From Symbiodinium sp. CCMP2592 (Eukaryota; Sar; Dinophyceae; Suessiales; Symbiodiniaceae): a stretch of DNA of 64,000 bases. The DNA is taken from the NCBI GenBank assembly GCA_905221615.1, contig CAJNDT010005001.1:237001-301000 (forward strand), in the 5' to 3' direction. The notes below the pieces were generated by a model, which had not been told where the DNA came from, ran no database searches, and saw nothing but the letters and a program-made list of their open reading frames with translations. Position 1 is the first letter of the stretch. Every line of letters starts with the position of its first letter. Below, piece after piece: positions 39,838 to 50,383 of the stretch. The translations under genes were made by a program, and so were the position numbers.

Positions 39838-40250
39838 TGGAGTTCACTGTAAACCCTCAACCCGGTCTGTGGGCCCAAGAGCCTCAGTCCCCAGAGACGT
39901 CGGCTTAGAGGCTACGAGACGACATGTCATCTAGGTGGGGCTTTTAAAGCCTTTGAAAAATAGTAGTAAATAAGATCCTCTTAAGCCCAATAGGGGAAAA
40001 TATAAAATGTCCCAAAGCCCTACCTAGTCATTATCATAAAAAAGATCAAAACGGTATTGACAGTAGATACTACTACTGTGATCTGTAATAGCAAGAATCA
40101 CGGTAGAAATATGTAGAGGGGTTTTCATTGCCACCTCCCGGCAGTTCAGACCTCAGGACGTTCGTGCTGGGGCACAGTGTCTAAAGTCAACTGCTCGAGC
40201 TGAGGGGAGATCCTAATCAGAACAAGGATACCAGTTCATATTTTGGTCAT
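39838..40250. other. No gene seen
   Basis: No supported feature. Confidence 0.4.
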
Positions 40251-40254
40251 TACT

Positions 40255-40500
40255 ATTGTTCATGACAACAACAATAATTACAACAATAACCACAGCAGTT
40301 CTAATACTAATACGAGTCACAATCATGACAATAAGTACAATGCTAGTAACAAGAAACATACTACCTGGTAAGAGTAACAGATGTAATAACAATGGCAATC
40401 ATAATAGTGTTAACAACATAAATAGAAGCATTAACAGTAAGAATAACAACAATTGGAACAACAATAATAGTCACAGTTTTGAGCTTTGATTATTAAGTTA
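40255..40500. repeat. AAC/AAT-rich low-complexity tract
   Basis: Loose CAACAATAA and AACAACAAT words; frames read as Asn/Ile/Thr runs. Confidence 0.75.
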
Positions 40501-40881
40501 TTTCTATTAACAAAAAAGTACGACGCAGAATAACACACAAAAATATAATATTTGTAGTAGAAATACAAAGTCAAAATACATAGTATTGAAAATACGTTGC
40601 TGATAATCCATTAATGAGATGACAGTACGGCGAAGACTAATAACCACAGCAAAATGCAACATTCAAGGTTAATGGTAACCATAATAGTTGATAGTAAAAC
40701 AATACAGTAAGGACAATCATAAAATTATTGACGAGATCATTGCTCGTCTCACATATTCCTAACCTCAAGCCAAGGCTCCACCTCGCCCCCTCCCTCGAGC
40801 TGCCGCTCGACGCGCGCCAGGCGTGCGGAGGAGTTCCCTCGGTGAACCTCGAGCTATCCGAGCACTCGACGACAAGGTCAG
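40501..40881. other. No gene; AT-rich then GC-rich
   Basis: 40500-40740 continues AT-rich. 40770-40870 is GC-rich (CTCGAGCTGCCGCTCGACGC) without a supported exon. Confidence 0.4.
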
Positions 40882-40997
40882 TACTTGGAGGCCCTTTTGA
40901 CTTAGTAAGTAGGGTTAGTGAGGTGGGTTATGGGGATTATAATGGGGTTTCTAGGGGATACTAAGTAGACTTACTAAGTCAAAAGGGCCTCCAAGTA
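40882..40997 (+). mobile_element. Fold-back element, family A (A1)
   Basis: TACTTGGAGGCCCTTTTGAC to GTCAAAAGGGCCTCCAAGTA; nearly identical to the copy at 24614, including GTGGGTTATGGGGATTATAA. Confidence 0.92.
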
Positions 40998-41255
40998 GAG
41001 GTACCAGCCTGAAAACTTGTCAATACTTTTCCTCAGGGCTCGCCTTGTGATAACACCTAGACTGTATGAATGCAGAACCCAAGCACCCTAAACTCTAAAA
41101 TGTACAAACGCCATTGCGACTTCCCGAAAAACAAAACCAAGAGCCCAACATAACCCCAAACCCAAAACCCTAAATCGAAACTCTGACCCTAATCCCCTAA
41201 ACCCCTGAAGCCCTAAACCACTAGCTAAAGCCCCAAGAAGGGAAGTTGCCTTTAG

Positions 41256-41480
41256 TACCCTTATAGATCCTTGATAAGAGCCCTTATAGTTCCTTTAAAA
41301 GAAGCCAAAAGTACCCTTAAGAATCCCTTATAAGAGCCCTTGTAGTTCCTTGAAAAGAAGCCTAGAGAACCCTTATAGATCCCTTACAAGAGCCCTTATA
41401 AGTTCCTTTAAAAGAAGGGGCTATGGTACCCTTATAGTATAGATCCCTTATAGTTCCTTTAAAAAAGACCTGAAATATCC
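41256..41480 (+). repeat. 56-bp tandem repeat, four copies
   Basis: Units starting TACCCTTATAGATCCTTGAT, with AGTTCCTTTAAAAGAAG, begin at 41256, 41312, 41368 and 41427. The last is shortened. Confidence 0.88.
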
Positions 41481-41596
41481 CTGAAAAGCGCCCTTATAGG
41501 GAACACACGAAGTCCAAGGAGCCGAAGACTGGAGGTCTGCGATTCGCAGGTGATCCAAATACTTCCGGGCAGCCTTGGCTTCGTTTTGGGATTTTT

Positions 41597-41652
41597 TGAC
41601 ACTCACACTCGGACAAAGCCTGGCAAGGTCTATAGCGATCCTGGTCCTTCGT
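41597..41652 (+). repeat. Dispersed motif GACACTCACACTCGGACAA
   Basis: Close copy of the 9169 motif through GATCCTGGTCCTTCGTT, about 50 matching bases. Confidence 0.85.
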
Positions 41653-41686
41653 TTTGGGATTTAGGGTTTGGGGTTTTCGGGTTTTT

Positions 41687-41723
41687 TGACACTCACACTC
41701 GGACAAGCCTGGCAAGGTCTGCA
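41687..41723 (+). repeat. Dispersed motif GACACTCACACTCGGACAA
   Basis: A second copy 90 bases after the last; GCCTGGCAAGGTCTGCAG follows. A third, diverged version (CGCTCGCACTCGGACACTCC) is at 41789. Confidence 0.82.
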
Positions 41724-42862
41724 GTTGTAGGTGCGACAAGCTCGTTTACTCCTGGGTTTAGAGTTTAAGATAGGATTCAGGGTTTCGGCGCTCGCACTCG
41801 GACACTCCAGGCCAGGCATGTGGTTCGGTTTGGGGTGTAGGGTTCTTGGGTTTAGAGTTTTGGCCCCCGGGTTTAGAGAGTTTGGGGTTTAGGGCTGACC
41901 AGGACCCCCATAAGGTACCCTTCATGAAGCCCTTAAGGTGCTCGATATTTGGGGCACAACGGAGGGTAGATACTTCAAGGCAGCCTCTGACATGACGATT
42001 AGGGCTCACAGGGTTTAGGGCTTGTGGAGTTTAGGCTTTAGGTGTTACCGTTTAGGATGTGTCTCTGTTGACTTCTTGACTTCTTGGTGCCTTTCATAAA
42101 GGCATCTGGGTGTTTCATCGGAGTTTGGTAAAGCATTTTACTCTAGAGTTTATTAACCCTAAACCCTGAACCCTAAACACCCTAAACCCTAAAATGTGTT
42201 TGATGTGTGTTTCAATGGTTCTCGGTTCCGCGGTATGGGCTTTCAGGGTTGAGGTTCTGGGGCCTCATGGAGTCCAAGGAGTTAAGGGTTTAGGTTTAGG
42301 ATCCAGGTTTTTGTTTTTGAGGGTTGGGGGTTCCTATAGAGTAACTTCAGAGCCACTGTCTATACTAACTCCATATATATCTATATCTATCTCTGTGTAT
42401 ACATTTTTGTATATGTATGTGTGTATGTAGGCAGGTACATGCACCCGACGGTGCTTGAAGGATCACGGGGCTTCATGAGAGGGTTCTGAGTTCTACCTGG
42501 GATGCAAGAACCTCTTTAGGGTTGCTCCCGGCACTTCAAGAGCTGCTTCCCTGGCACATTACGCCCCATGGTATTTGCAATTCGCAGTGGGGTTTTGAGC
42601 CTTTAGGATTTCAAAGACGGAGTCGTGACAAGAGCATCAGAGCGTCTGCGGAGGGAGCGGCATTGTTTCTTCGCTGATGTTGACACCCCGAGATTCCCTG
42701 AACTACTGACTTCTCAAGGAAGAGTTCTGACAGAAAAGCTCTGGAAAGCCGCTTCAGACTGTTTCCTAACCCACAACCCGTTAATTCCTTTAAGCCTCAA
42801 GTCCCCAAATTGGAATCCTGAACATCCCTGCCCACCCACAAAACCCCATAGTTCCCATATGA
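41724..42862. other. No gene; telomere-like words
   Basis: TTTAGGG/CCCTAAA words at 41825-41900, 42000-42060 and 42150-42200. 42370-42430 is ATCTATATCTATGT-type. Frame 42625-42894 not recognised. Confidence 0.45.
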
Positions 42863-42940
42863 TAGACCCTATAGTAGTTCCTTTTGGGGGTTAATATTTA
42901 AAATCCTATAAGGTACTCCCACAAAGGAATTACCCGGGTA
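42863..42940 (-). mobile_element. Family B element (worn)
   Basis: AGACCCTATAGTAGTTCC and CTTTTGGGGG at the left; CTCCCACAAAGGAATTACC and CGGGTA at the right. GGCTCC is replaced by CCC. Confidence 0.65.
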
Positions 42941-43023
42941 GGGATCTACCTTCCTGAGTATGAAACCCCTCATATCCCGAGACCCTGTTGTCCCGAAACC
43001 TCGAAAGCTGCCATAAAGCCGAA

Positions 43024-43121
43024 CCCAGAGAGCCCAATACCCCTTAATTTCGGAATATGGCTTAATTTCTAAGGGGCTTCATAGCTATATTCCTTAATTA
43101 AAGGGTATTGGGCTCTCTGGG
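43024..43121. mobile_element. Fold-back element, family D (D2 subtype)
   Basis: CCCAGAGAGCCCAATACCCC to GGGTATTGGGCTCTCTGGG. D2 keeps the TTAATTAAGGAATAT inner arm of D1 but has AGAGATCCCAATACCC instead of AGACCTTCCAAAATCC. Confidence 0.88.
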
Positions 43122-43136
43122 TAATTCATGAAAGAC

Positions 43137-43240
43137 TACCTATAGTCTCCAGTGTAGTTCCTTGCCTTGATTAAGCCCGGTTGTAATGTCAGGATCCCGT
43201 AAGGTAACCCAAAAAGGGAACTACAATGGAGACCTAGGTA
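43137..43240 (-). mobile_element. Fold-back element, family B (B2 subtype)
   Basis: TACCTATAGTCTCCAGTGTA to ACTACAATGGAGACCTAGGTA with the last bases GTA. Arms differ from ordinary B at GTCTCCAGTG. Confidence 0.82.
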
Positions 43241-43245
43241 AGCCC

Positions 43246-43274
43246 TACACCCTAAACCCTAAGCCCTACACCCT
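43246..43274 (-). repeat. Telomere-like CCCTAAA array
   Basis: CCCTACACCCTAAACCCTA and variants, between the B2 element and the GC-rich island. Confidence 0.75.
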
Positions 43275-43410
43275 ATAAACCTCGGAGGCCCAAAATCGTC
43301 CTGACATCCGAGGCTCCCAAGCCACGAGCAGCACCGAGGCGCCCGCGCCCAGCGCTGCCGCGCCCAGGCGCCTTCGCCCGGGAGCGGCCGCTGCGCCACA
43401 ACTGGGGCCG
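43275..43410 (-). CDS. Candidate exon, Ala/Gly-rich, in a GC-rich island
   Basis: A very GC-rich island between two fold-back elements reads on the minus strand as an Ala/Gly/Arg-rich stretch followed by a hydrophobic run (LGAGASVLLVAWEP) and ends at TCCGAG before GTTTAT. It could encode a membrane or signal segment. GC content alone may keep the frame open. No homologue is recognised. Confidence 0.22.
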
Positions 43411-43417
43411 ATGGTTT

Positions 43418-43634
43418 CCCTAAGAGCCCAATACCGCTTAATTAAGGAATGTAGCTTAAACCATAATTTGAAGCGCCTCATAATTTAAGCCATATTCCTT
43501 AATTAAAAGGAATGTAGCTTAAATCATAATATGAAGCGCCTCATAATGTAAGCCATATTCCTTAAATCATATTAGGGATCCGATTATAGTTTAAGGTATA
43601 TATTCCTTAATTAAGGGGTAGTGGGATCTCTGGG
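43418..43634. mobile_element. Family D (D2) element with internal duplication
   Basis: Ends are CCCTAAGAGCCCAATACCGC and GGTAGTGGGATCTCTGGG. Between them the segment AAGGAATGTAGCTTAAA..GAAGCGCCTCATAAT..AAGCCATATTCCTTA occurs twice (43445-43500, 43508-43563), doubling the element to 217 bp. Confidence 0.78.
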
Positions 43635-43718
43635 TTCGGTATGAGGTTTTGGTTTTTTGGCAGCACAATCACCCTGAGCTCAAAGCCTGATAAGGTTTGG
43701 TTTTTCGCGTTGATAATT

Positions 43719-43820
43719 GGGAGTTTCCGAAAATAGGGGACCCTAATATAGTACCCTACATAGTAGGATCCTTATTATAAGGACCCCAAAATAGGGTACC
43801 CCTAATTTTCGGAAACTCCC
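43719..43820 (+). mobile_element. Fold-back element, family C, with AATT flanks
   Basis: GGGAGTTTCCGAAAATAGGG to TTTTCGGAAACTCCC. AATT at 43715-43718 and 43821-43824 (self-complementary). Confidence 0.9.
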
Positions 43821-44168
43821 AATTAGGGTTTTGGGGATATTGCCTGGGTTGACCCTCTGCCCTTGGGCAGAACGATTTCAAGGGCTGCCAACTTGCGGAC
43901 TACGGTGCGAGCGGCCTTGATGGCGGTGGCAGTGATGATAGATAACTGATCCAGCTTATGTCGTTGTATCCTTGTACGCTTCCTCGGGCAGCTGCTGCAG
44001 CCAGCAGTGCTGTTCAGCTGTTATTCGCTTGAAGCTATGCTCTTGTATCTGCTTGCAACCGGTGTCGACCACAAACGTAGTTAAACCATACCCCTGAAGC
44101 TTTACTTTGTTTTGCCACCGTGTAAGCAGCTTTCGACAGACCGTGAAGCCTTGGGCTTGGGAGATGTA
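43821..44168. other. No gene seen
   Basis: The 89-codon minus frame ending near 43956 has mixed composition but runs into a family H element, so I do not call it. Confidence 0.4.
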
Positions 44169-44227
44169 ACCCAAAAGGGTCCAAAGTCGGGTTTCTATAT
44201 TAGGAAAAACTACCAATTTCCCCATAG
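44169..44227 (-). mobile_element. Family H element, truncated
   Basis: ACCCAAAAGGGTCCAAAG then GGGTTTCTATATTAGGAAAA; stops at CCCCATAG, missing the other terminal arm. Confidence 0.7.
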
Positions 44228-44265
44228 CCCTAAACCCTAGAACCCGTAAACCCTAACAATCCCTA

Positions 44266-44325
44266 CCTTAACCCTGAAGAACCTACCTTTTTAAGGGATT
44301 ATATAAGGAAATCATCACAAGGAAG
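44266..44325. mobile_element. Family J half element
   Basis: TACCTTAACCCTGAAGAACC and TACCTTTTTAAGGGATTA are present; the complementary right arm is missing. Confidence 0.7.
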
Positions 44326-44392
44326 CCTAAACAGGTAAGCTCTAGAGACTCTATGGGATGGGCATGCGACTTAGCCTTCTTTGGACACTCAC

Positions 44393-44420
44393 ACTCGGAC
44401 AAAGCCAGGCAAGGCCTGCA
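44393..44420 (+). repeat. Dispersed motif GACACTCACACTCGGACAA
   Basis: GGACACTCACACTCGGACAA then AGCCAGGCAAGGCCTG. Confidence 0.8.
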
Positions 44421-44459
44421 CAACGATAAGCGTTTGGGGTTTAGGGAGAAGGGTTAGGG

Positions 44460-44568
44460 CGACCTTCCAATATCCGTCAGTTAAGAATATATTCCTTGAA
44501 CCATATTAGGGGTCCTACTATAACTTAAAATATACTCCCATTCAGGGTGCTTGGAAGTTGGAAGGTCC
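44460..44568. mobile_element. Family D (D1) element, worn
   Basis: CGACCTTCCAATATCCGTCA and TTAAGAATATATTCC at the left; TTGGAAGTTGGAAGGTCC at the right, with many substitutions. Confidence 0.72.
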
Positions 44569-44944
44569 CTGGGGGCTTAGGGGTGTGGGGCTAGCCTATG
44601 CTTATACATACCTGCACCCTGAGGCATTACATATGTTGGACACTTTGTTTACTTGCCTTAGGAGATTTACTATAGAAGTCAGATTGCCCAAAGGCAAACA
44701 CAATCATGAGGGCCTAGGTAGTTTCGGCAGATCTTACATATTACAAACGACTAGTTAGTTCGACTGCAGACCTGAGCCGTGCACGGCAGGAGTAGTGACA
44801 TCCACCCTAGACCCTAGACCGCAATAAAGCTTGCGACACTGAACAGGAGCGTGCCTGCGCGTGCTACCCCGTGCCAGCGCACCATTCTGCCAAGTTGGAG
44901 AGGAAAACAGCGCAGGAAACGCACAGCAAGGCTGGCTGGAAAAA
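44569..44944. other. No gene seen
   Basis: Frame 44558-44758 not recognised; no repeats. Confidence 0.4.
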
Positions 44945-45018
44945 GTTTGGGGCTCCTTATATACTATAATTACAGTATAGTGGGCCCCAAAACCCTATTC
45001 TAGTTATTAAGGCGCCTA
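44945..45018. mobile_element. Family G element lacking left terminus
   Basis: AGTTTGGGGCTCC to AACCCTATTCTAGTTATTAA ending GGCGCCT; the usual opening GGGGCCTTAATAATTAG is absent. Confidence 0.72.
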
Positions 45019-45148
45019 TATTGTCAATAGCAGGGCGCGAGCACCCGGCTGGAAGCCCAAGACAAATAGCCCTGTCGGATCCAGGGGTATCATCGAGCTC
45101 TGCATCGCTTTCACATCCTCCCATGCATAGTGCTCTAACTCAAAGACT

Positions 45149-45258
45149 CCTACTTGTCGGGTATCATGGGGAACTAAAGGTTAACCTTTTTGGTAATATG
45201 GGGATTATATAGGGACTAGACTACCCAAAAAAGGTTAAAGGTTGCCTACTCTACTATG
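45149..45258 (+). mobile_element. Fold-back element, family F, with GACT flanks
   Basis: CCTACTTGTCGGGTATCATG to GCCTACTCTACTATG. GACT at 45145-45148 and 45259-45262 if one terminal base is lost at the right end. Confidence 0.82.
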
Positions 45259-45335
45259 GACTGTACGTCCTAAGCCCCAAACCCTAGTATAATCAAACCC
45301 TACAAGCCCTCTTTGCTGACCTGCTTGAGGCCTTA

Positions 45336-45439
45336 CCCCAATGGTCCAAAGGGCCCAATAATCAGATACTTAGGTTTAGGGTAGTAGTTATGTAGGTTAA
45401 CATGTCGGTATGTGGTTATTAGGTACTTGGACCCTTATT
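45336..45439 (-). mobile_element. Fold-back element, family P
   Basis: CCCCAATGGTCCAAAGGGCC and CAATAATCAGATACTTAGG at the left; GGTTATTAGGTACTTGGACC at the right. The second copy is at 54048. Confidence 0.68.
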
Positions 45440-45534
45440 GCTCTAGCTCTAAATCCTAGAGGCGCTAGAGCTCTGCCTGAGAGCTACAGAAACGAAGGGA
45501 CCGTCAACTCTAGAGCTCTCGGCTAACCCTGGCT

Positions 45535-45629
45535 ACCAGCACCCATCAACTTCCCTTTAATATACCCCAAATACCCACTATGAAGGGCTCTATTAAAGGG
45601 TACTTTGGGGGGGGGGGGGGGTTGCTGGT
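45535..45629. mobile_element. Possible fold-back element with G15 run
   Basis: CCAGCACCCATCAAC faces GTTGCTGG, and CCCTTTAATA faces TATTAAAGGG; a run of 15 G (45607-45621) lies in the right arm. Confidence 0.45.
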
Positions 45630-47093
45630 AAGCCTCTGAACACCAACTACCCGCTGTTAAACACAAGCACAATGAAGCCTCCATTGGAGAGCACGGGGAG
45701 TCACTGGAGATCCGGATTAAGGTATAACTAAAGCCAAGCTTCTTAACACAACTGTAACCTATAAGACGCATTGAACTCACTTCTTCATTGGGAGCACGCG
45801 AAGAAGCACCACGGCCTTGAGATGCCGCAGCAGGCGATGCCCCAGTGCAGTTGCTCTTGCCATGGCAATTCTACGAGTGGGGTTATCTGTTTAGGGTTGT
45901 GGGCGTGTCGATTTAAGCATTTCAGGGTTGGGGATTTGGGGCTAAGGGTGAGCAAGTTTATCGGCCTTTGAAGGGAACTTGCAGGGTCTCGCGCATTGCG
46001 ACTAGGGCCTGCAGCTTCGCGAATCTTTGCGGCTTGGGTCTTTTTTGGATTTAAGTGCTGGCCGAAAGGCAATCGGGAATAAGGTTCTAGTAGGGGCCTA
46101 AGGTTAGGGTTTTCGGATTTAGGCTTCGGCTTTAAACACTAGTAGCAGCCGGTCTTTGTTCATTGTGTATCAACCTTGACATAGAATTCCGTTGGTTTTG
46201 AGCCATGAACCATTGCCGTCAAGAGGTCAGCTTCTACCATAAACCACATGCAAACAGTTCCTAAACGCCAAACACCCCCTCCAACCCCAAACACTTCCTT
46301 GTTAAGGACGACGGTATCAAGGAAGTCATAACAAGGAATACTAGACATGAAGTTTTTTCAAATTTCTGAGGTCGGGATGAAGCCCTCAGGCGACCTCAAG
46401 CAAACAGGCGATGTAATGCCACGAAGCGAATCCTGTTGTAGCTAACAGAAGTGTTGGAGAACTGCAATGGTCTTAGCATGCCGACATCTTCTGAACACAA
46501 CCCAACTCCCGCAAAAGTTATGTGCGTGTGTCTATATATCGTACAGCGCTGAAAGCTCCATTCTTGCGGACTCTATGATCATGGAGGTAAAAATACTTTC
46601 GAGCCGGGTCAAGCCTAGTCGACTTGCACGACCCTAGACCCTAAACCGGTGGGTAATTCTATCTATCACGTCTATCGTTGCTGCAGTGGTTCCCTTTGAA
46701 CTCTCCACGGGAAACACGACAAACTAGTCAACCACGGCGAGGATCAGGGGTAACTCGGCTTTAGGCAAGCTTTGGGCCAGAGCCGCTATGGGTAATCCTG
46801 ATCGAATTTGCACCCTACTAGTACTTGGGATCCCATGATCCCCTGCAAACCTCGAACCCCTGGCTCGAGACCAGCTGCGTCACTGAATCTCAGACTCTGG
46901 ACAGGAAGAGAACCCAAAGATACTTCACCATGACTTCTCCCTCGGATCCCTTACAGTAACTCTCTCAGGACCCCTTTAAATGACCCGCAGCCCCACAGGG
47001 AGCCAGGCCCACGGATCGGCCGAAGGGCGTGTGAGGCCTGGCAGCCAGCCCGTGTGGGCTTCAGGAACCATGTTCCCGAATATCTGTATGCGA
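45630..47093. other. No gene seen
   Basis: A 1.4-kb stretch free of the fold-back families. Frames near 45771-46072 and 46160-46348 are short and not recognised. Confidence 0.45.
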
Positions 47094-47160
47094 GAGGTAT
47101 GTATGTATGCATGGATGTATGTGTATATATATATATAATCTGTATATGTATAGATGTAGC
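47094..47160. repeat. TATG/TA microsatellite
   Basis: GAGAGGTATGTATGTATGCA, then TATATATATATA and TGTATATGTATAG. Confidence 0.8.
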
Positions 47161-47922
47161 CTTTATGTGCGATATAGATAAGCACGAAGGACTGGACATG
47201 AAGGAATACAAACAGAAGCACCTGTGCAAATATGTACATGTATATGTGTCCGGTCTAACGTTTTCCGCCATCCTAAGATCTCGCTGATGAAAGATTTGAT
47301 AAGGGCTTAGGAAGGTGGAACACAGTGCGGCTGCCTAAAACTTCAAATCCTTTTGAGCAGGGGCTCCCCGCGCATCTACAGTTTACCAGACAATGTCCAG
47401 ATAGTCTTGTCCAATTCTTGTGCAAGTAGTACCCATTAGATTGTCTGCGCATGACGTTCTAATCCCTGTTCATGCCATGTTCAGATCCGTGACAAAAGCC
47501 TCTAGATCCCTTCAAAATCCTCGTAAGCGTGGTCGACAAGCATCTGAAAGCAGCTCGGCTCATTTTAAACTCTGCCCTTTCGGAACGTTTGTTTGAACCC
47601 AGTCTCGAGGCAACAGCTGGGAGGACCCAATTCAGGCCTGGTGCGCCGATTTTCGAAACTACGTACCAGTAGCAATACATACTCTTTCCAGGTTGACTGA
47701 ACCCACGACTGGACTTGATGCAGGTGCATTTCCAGAAAGGACGCTCGCACTGCGAAGTCGATCCCCCGCATGCGAACTCATCCGAACGATACTTGTGAAT
47801 GGATTTTAACTCCCGACCCTACAACAAAGTTGGATCCTCCAAGAAAAGTCCTAGACCCCTGAAGCCCGAAAACCCTAAAGCCCCTAAATCCATACAACCT
47901 CAAAGCCCTGAAGCCCTGACAT
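47161..47922. other. No gene seen
   Basis: No repeat family; the frames at 47459-47771 minus are not recognised. Confidence 0.4.
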
Positions 47923-48022
47923 GGGAGTTTCCGAAAATAGGGGACCCTAATATAGTACCCTAGATAGTAGGGTCCTTATAAAAGGACCCCTAAATAAGGT
48001 ACCCCTATTTTCGGAAACTCCG
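47923..48022 (+). mobile_element. Fold-back element, family C, with ACAT flanks
   Basis: GGGAGTTTCCGAAAATAGGG to TTTTCGGAAACTCCG. ACAT at 47919-47922 and 48023-48026, a non-palindromic 4-bp duplication. Confidence 0.9.
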
Positions 48023-48122
48023 ACATTATGTAGTGGCCCACGCAAAGGACACGACCTGCTTCGGACATAGTACGGCTGACCCAACTCCGCAGTGACCGGA
48101 GCGTGTGCCCTGGGGTTCGATG

Positions 48123-48250
48123 CTTGGAGGGCCAGGGGGCCAGGGGACTTAGTAAGTAGGTTATAAGTAAGGTTATAATTTGAGTAGCTCCATTTAGGGT
48201 ACTTATGATCCTACATCTAACCTACTTACTAAGTCCCCTGGGCCTCCAAG
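48123..48250. mobile_element. Fold-back element, family A (variant arms)
   Basis: CTTGGAGGGCCAGGGGGCCA and GGGGACTTAGTAAGTAGG at the left; TTAGTAAGT complement and CCCCTGGGCCTCCAAG at the right. GGCCAGGG is repeated in the left arm. Confidence 0.85.
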
Positions 48251-48292
48251 TGTGTCTCATGGTTTCAGGCTTCAAGCTGCTAAAACATATTT

Positions 48293-48393
48293 GGGTAGTT
48301 GTCAAAATTATTGTCCTTTTTCGGGTACCCTAAATAGTAGGTGCCGTATTATAATAAGGACCCAAAAAGGGACCATAATTTTGACAACCACCC
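48293..48393. mobile_element. Fold-back element, family E, with ATTT flanks
   Basis: GGGTAGTTGTCAAAATTATT to CATAATTTTGACAACCACCC. ATTT at 48289-48292 and 48394-48397. Confidence 0.9.
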
Positions 48394-48827
48394 ATTTAGG
48401 GGGTCAAGGGACTTTTGTCTTTGAACCCTCGTGTCTTTTAGCCGTACGCCTTCAGGCTACCGCTTTGGTTGAGGGATTGGGACACTGACTTATGCTATTC
48501 TGCGCCGGATCGTCTTCTACATACTCGCAAGACGCATAAGGGCAGTTTTTCTGCATATACTCACAAGGCGTAGGCCTATTGTAGGCTTTAGGGGTTGCAT
48601 TGGCATACTCATCATAAGTTAGGCTTCAGGTACAGGGCGTTATAGACACACAAGATGCTTGGGCTACGCAGCTTGTGCTTATACCCCTACGTGTGAAACG
48701 TTCATGCGAAGCTTACCTTCAGGGCCCTATGGCGGCGAACGTATCTACTCATACGAGGCTTCCACATAACTTCGGGTTGATCCACGCAACCCTTAACCCC
48801 CAATCCGTGTAGTCATGAAAGGTTTTT
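48394..48827. other. No gene seen
   Basis: TTCTGCATATACTCACAAGGCG-like words recur loosely (ACATACTCGCAAGACG at 48520, ATATACTCACAAGGCG at 48554). No frame supported. Confidence 0.4.
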
Positions 48828-48877
48828 TGACACTCACACTCGGACAAAGCCTGGCAAGGTCTGTAGCAATCCTGGTG
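48828..48877 (+). repeat. Dispersed motif GACACTCACACTCGGACAA
   Basis: Nearly identical to the 9169 copy through TGTAGCAATCCTGGT. Confidence 0.85.
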
Positions 48878-48966
48878 TTTAGGTTGAGGGCTTCCATGTC
48901 TGCTGTCGGTTGCTATGTTCAAAGCCCTTGCATGCATTCTGGGGGAGGTCCAAACTACAGCGAACC

Positions 48967-49065
48967 AGAGAAAGTTGGAACATGTGAATAGAAGGGTTAA
49001 TTCGTGCTAGGATCCCTTATACTTTACTTTAAGGGCATAATGGAGAATTGTCTTCGAACTTTTGG
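48967..49065. mobile_element. Fold-back element, family L
   Basis: AGAGAAAGTTGGAACATG to TCTTCGAACTTTTGG; GTGCTAGGATCCCTTAT in the middle parallels the 10063 copy. Confidence 0.7.
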
Positions 49066-49127
49066 GCTTCCACTATAAGTGGTTACCCAGTAGGTCCGGC
49101 ACTTGGGTTTAGGCGAGTGGTAGATGC

Positions 49128-49170
49128 ACGGTTTAGGGTTTAGGGTTTTGGGTTTAGGTTGAGGGTTTTG
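49128..49170 (+). repeat. Telomere-like TTTAGGG words
   Basis: GGTTTAGGGTTTAGGGTTTT and variants. Confidence 0.75.
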
Positions 49171-49324
49171 GGGTTTTGAGTTTAGAGATTAGGGTGTCGG
49201 CTAGGATTGTGTCTCTAAACTACACAAATCCTAAACCCTACCTAGAACTCCTGATCATTTCCACAACCCTTCAAAGCCCAGATCCTACAACCAGCAAGGT
49301 CTAAACTCTGTAAATCCTAAACCC

Positions 49325-49380
49325 TAATCATTACAAAGTAGTATAATATACCCCCAGACCCCTGTCAGTGTTAAGGCCCC
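49325..49380. mobile_element. Family G half element
   Basis: TAGTATAATATACCCCCAGA then CCCCTGTCAGTGTTAAGGCC; the other terminal arm is not visible. Confidence 0.55.
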
Positions 49381-49515
49381 TATATTCTGGGGTTGAGGGT
49401 TTAGTCCTTACAGGGTTCATGGTAAGGCTTATAAATTAGGAGTTTCACTCGGGCAATCATAGGCGGGTAAACGGTCGACGCACCCGACAAGCGAACATGT
49501 GATATGCAACCCACC

Positions 49516-49623
49516 AATGTAGGAACCTGATTAAGAAACCCTTGGCTTATAGCCCAAAAACAGTGGGATTCACAAAAGGAACCCTAACAAAGGTTCAAGG
49601 TTTCTTGATCAGGTTCCTACATT
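49516..49623. mobile_element. Fold-back element, family M (reference copy)
   Basis: AATGTAGGAACCTGATTAAG and AAACCCTTGG at the left, complementary CAAGGTTTCTTGATCAGG and TTCCTACATT at the right. Confidence 0.88.
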
Positions 49624-50058
49624 CGAAGGAGCCCCAATGTCGGTATCTGCACGAGGATCCTGCGAGTAGGCAGGCCTAGTTCGGACGCTGGCGTATCATC
49701 CATGACTTCTCGTGACTGCTCGACTCGGTTCGCAGCAAAGTGTAGAGTTTAGGGCTTGGGCTTACTAGGGTTTGGCCCGTTTGGCGGTATGCCTTTATGT
49801 TTCGTTGGACTTCATGTGCGGCATGTGTTTTCTTGCTGGCGTTGATGTGTAAATCCGTGCGTGTGGCAATAGGGGCACTACCCATGGCATGCATGTCGGG
49901 ATGGTGAAGCAACCGGCAACCGGGCCGCTAAACGATCTAACAGAGATGATTCCTAAGCACTAAACCCCATCCCAATTGAAGGCTCTAAACTTTGTCGCAC
50001 AAAGCCTAACCTGAAACACCGACAAAGCAAAGATCCTAAACCGTAGATCCCAACATCC
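49624..50058. other. No gene seen
   Basis: No repeat family or supported frame. Confidence 0.4.
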
Positions 50059-50245
50059 AAGGGTAAAAGGAGGGACCCTTAATAAGGACCCCTATAGGTA
50101 AAAAACCTGAATATAGCTATTATGTACCCATTATATAGCCCATTATAGGGTAGGGCTCCTTTTCCCCTAAACCCCCAAACCCCTAAACCCTATACCCTTA
50201 TAGAATCCCTATAGATCCCTTTAAAGGGTCCCTCCTTTTCCCCTT
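50059..50245. mobile_element. Family K element with telomere-like insertion
   Basis: AAGGGTAAAAGGAGGGACCC to GGGTCCCTCCTTTTCCCCTT. Relative to the copy at 29917 it has about 70 extra bases (50158-50227) including CCCTAAACCCCCAAACCCC and CCTAAACCC. Confidence 0.8.
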
Positions 50246-50383
50246 TGACAACAGAAACCCTCTTCTTCTTCTGTCCGAGGGGCTGGGGGCTGGCAGACCG
50301 TGTTACGGTGCGCTGGCCCGTCTCTGCTACGCCGAAGATGCCTCGAGCTCGCTTTGATGGGTGTATATAGGGTTTTTAAGTTA

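Noticed and set aside
43956..44225. 89-codon minus-strand frame with ordinary-looking composition
   Set aside because: Its N-terminal part is family H sequence, and no splice or domain support was found for the rest.
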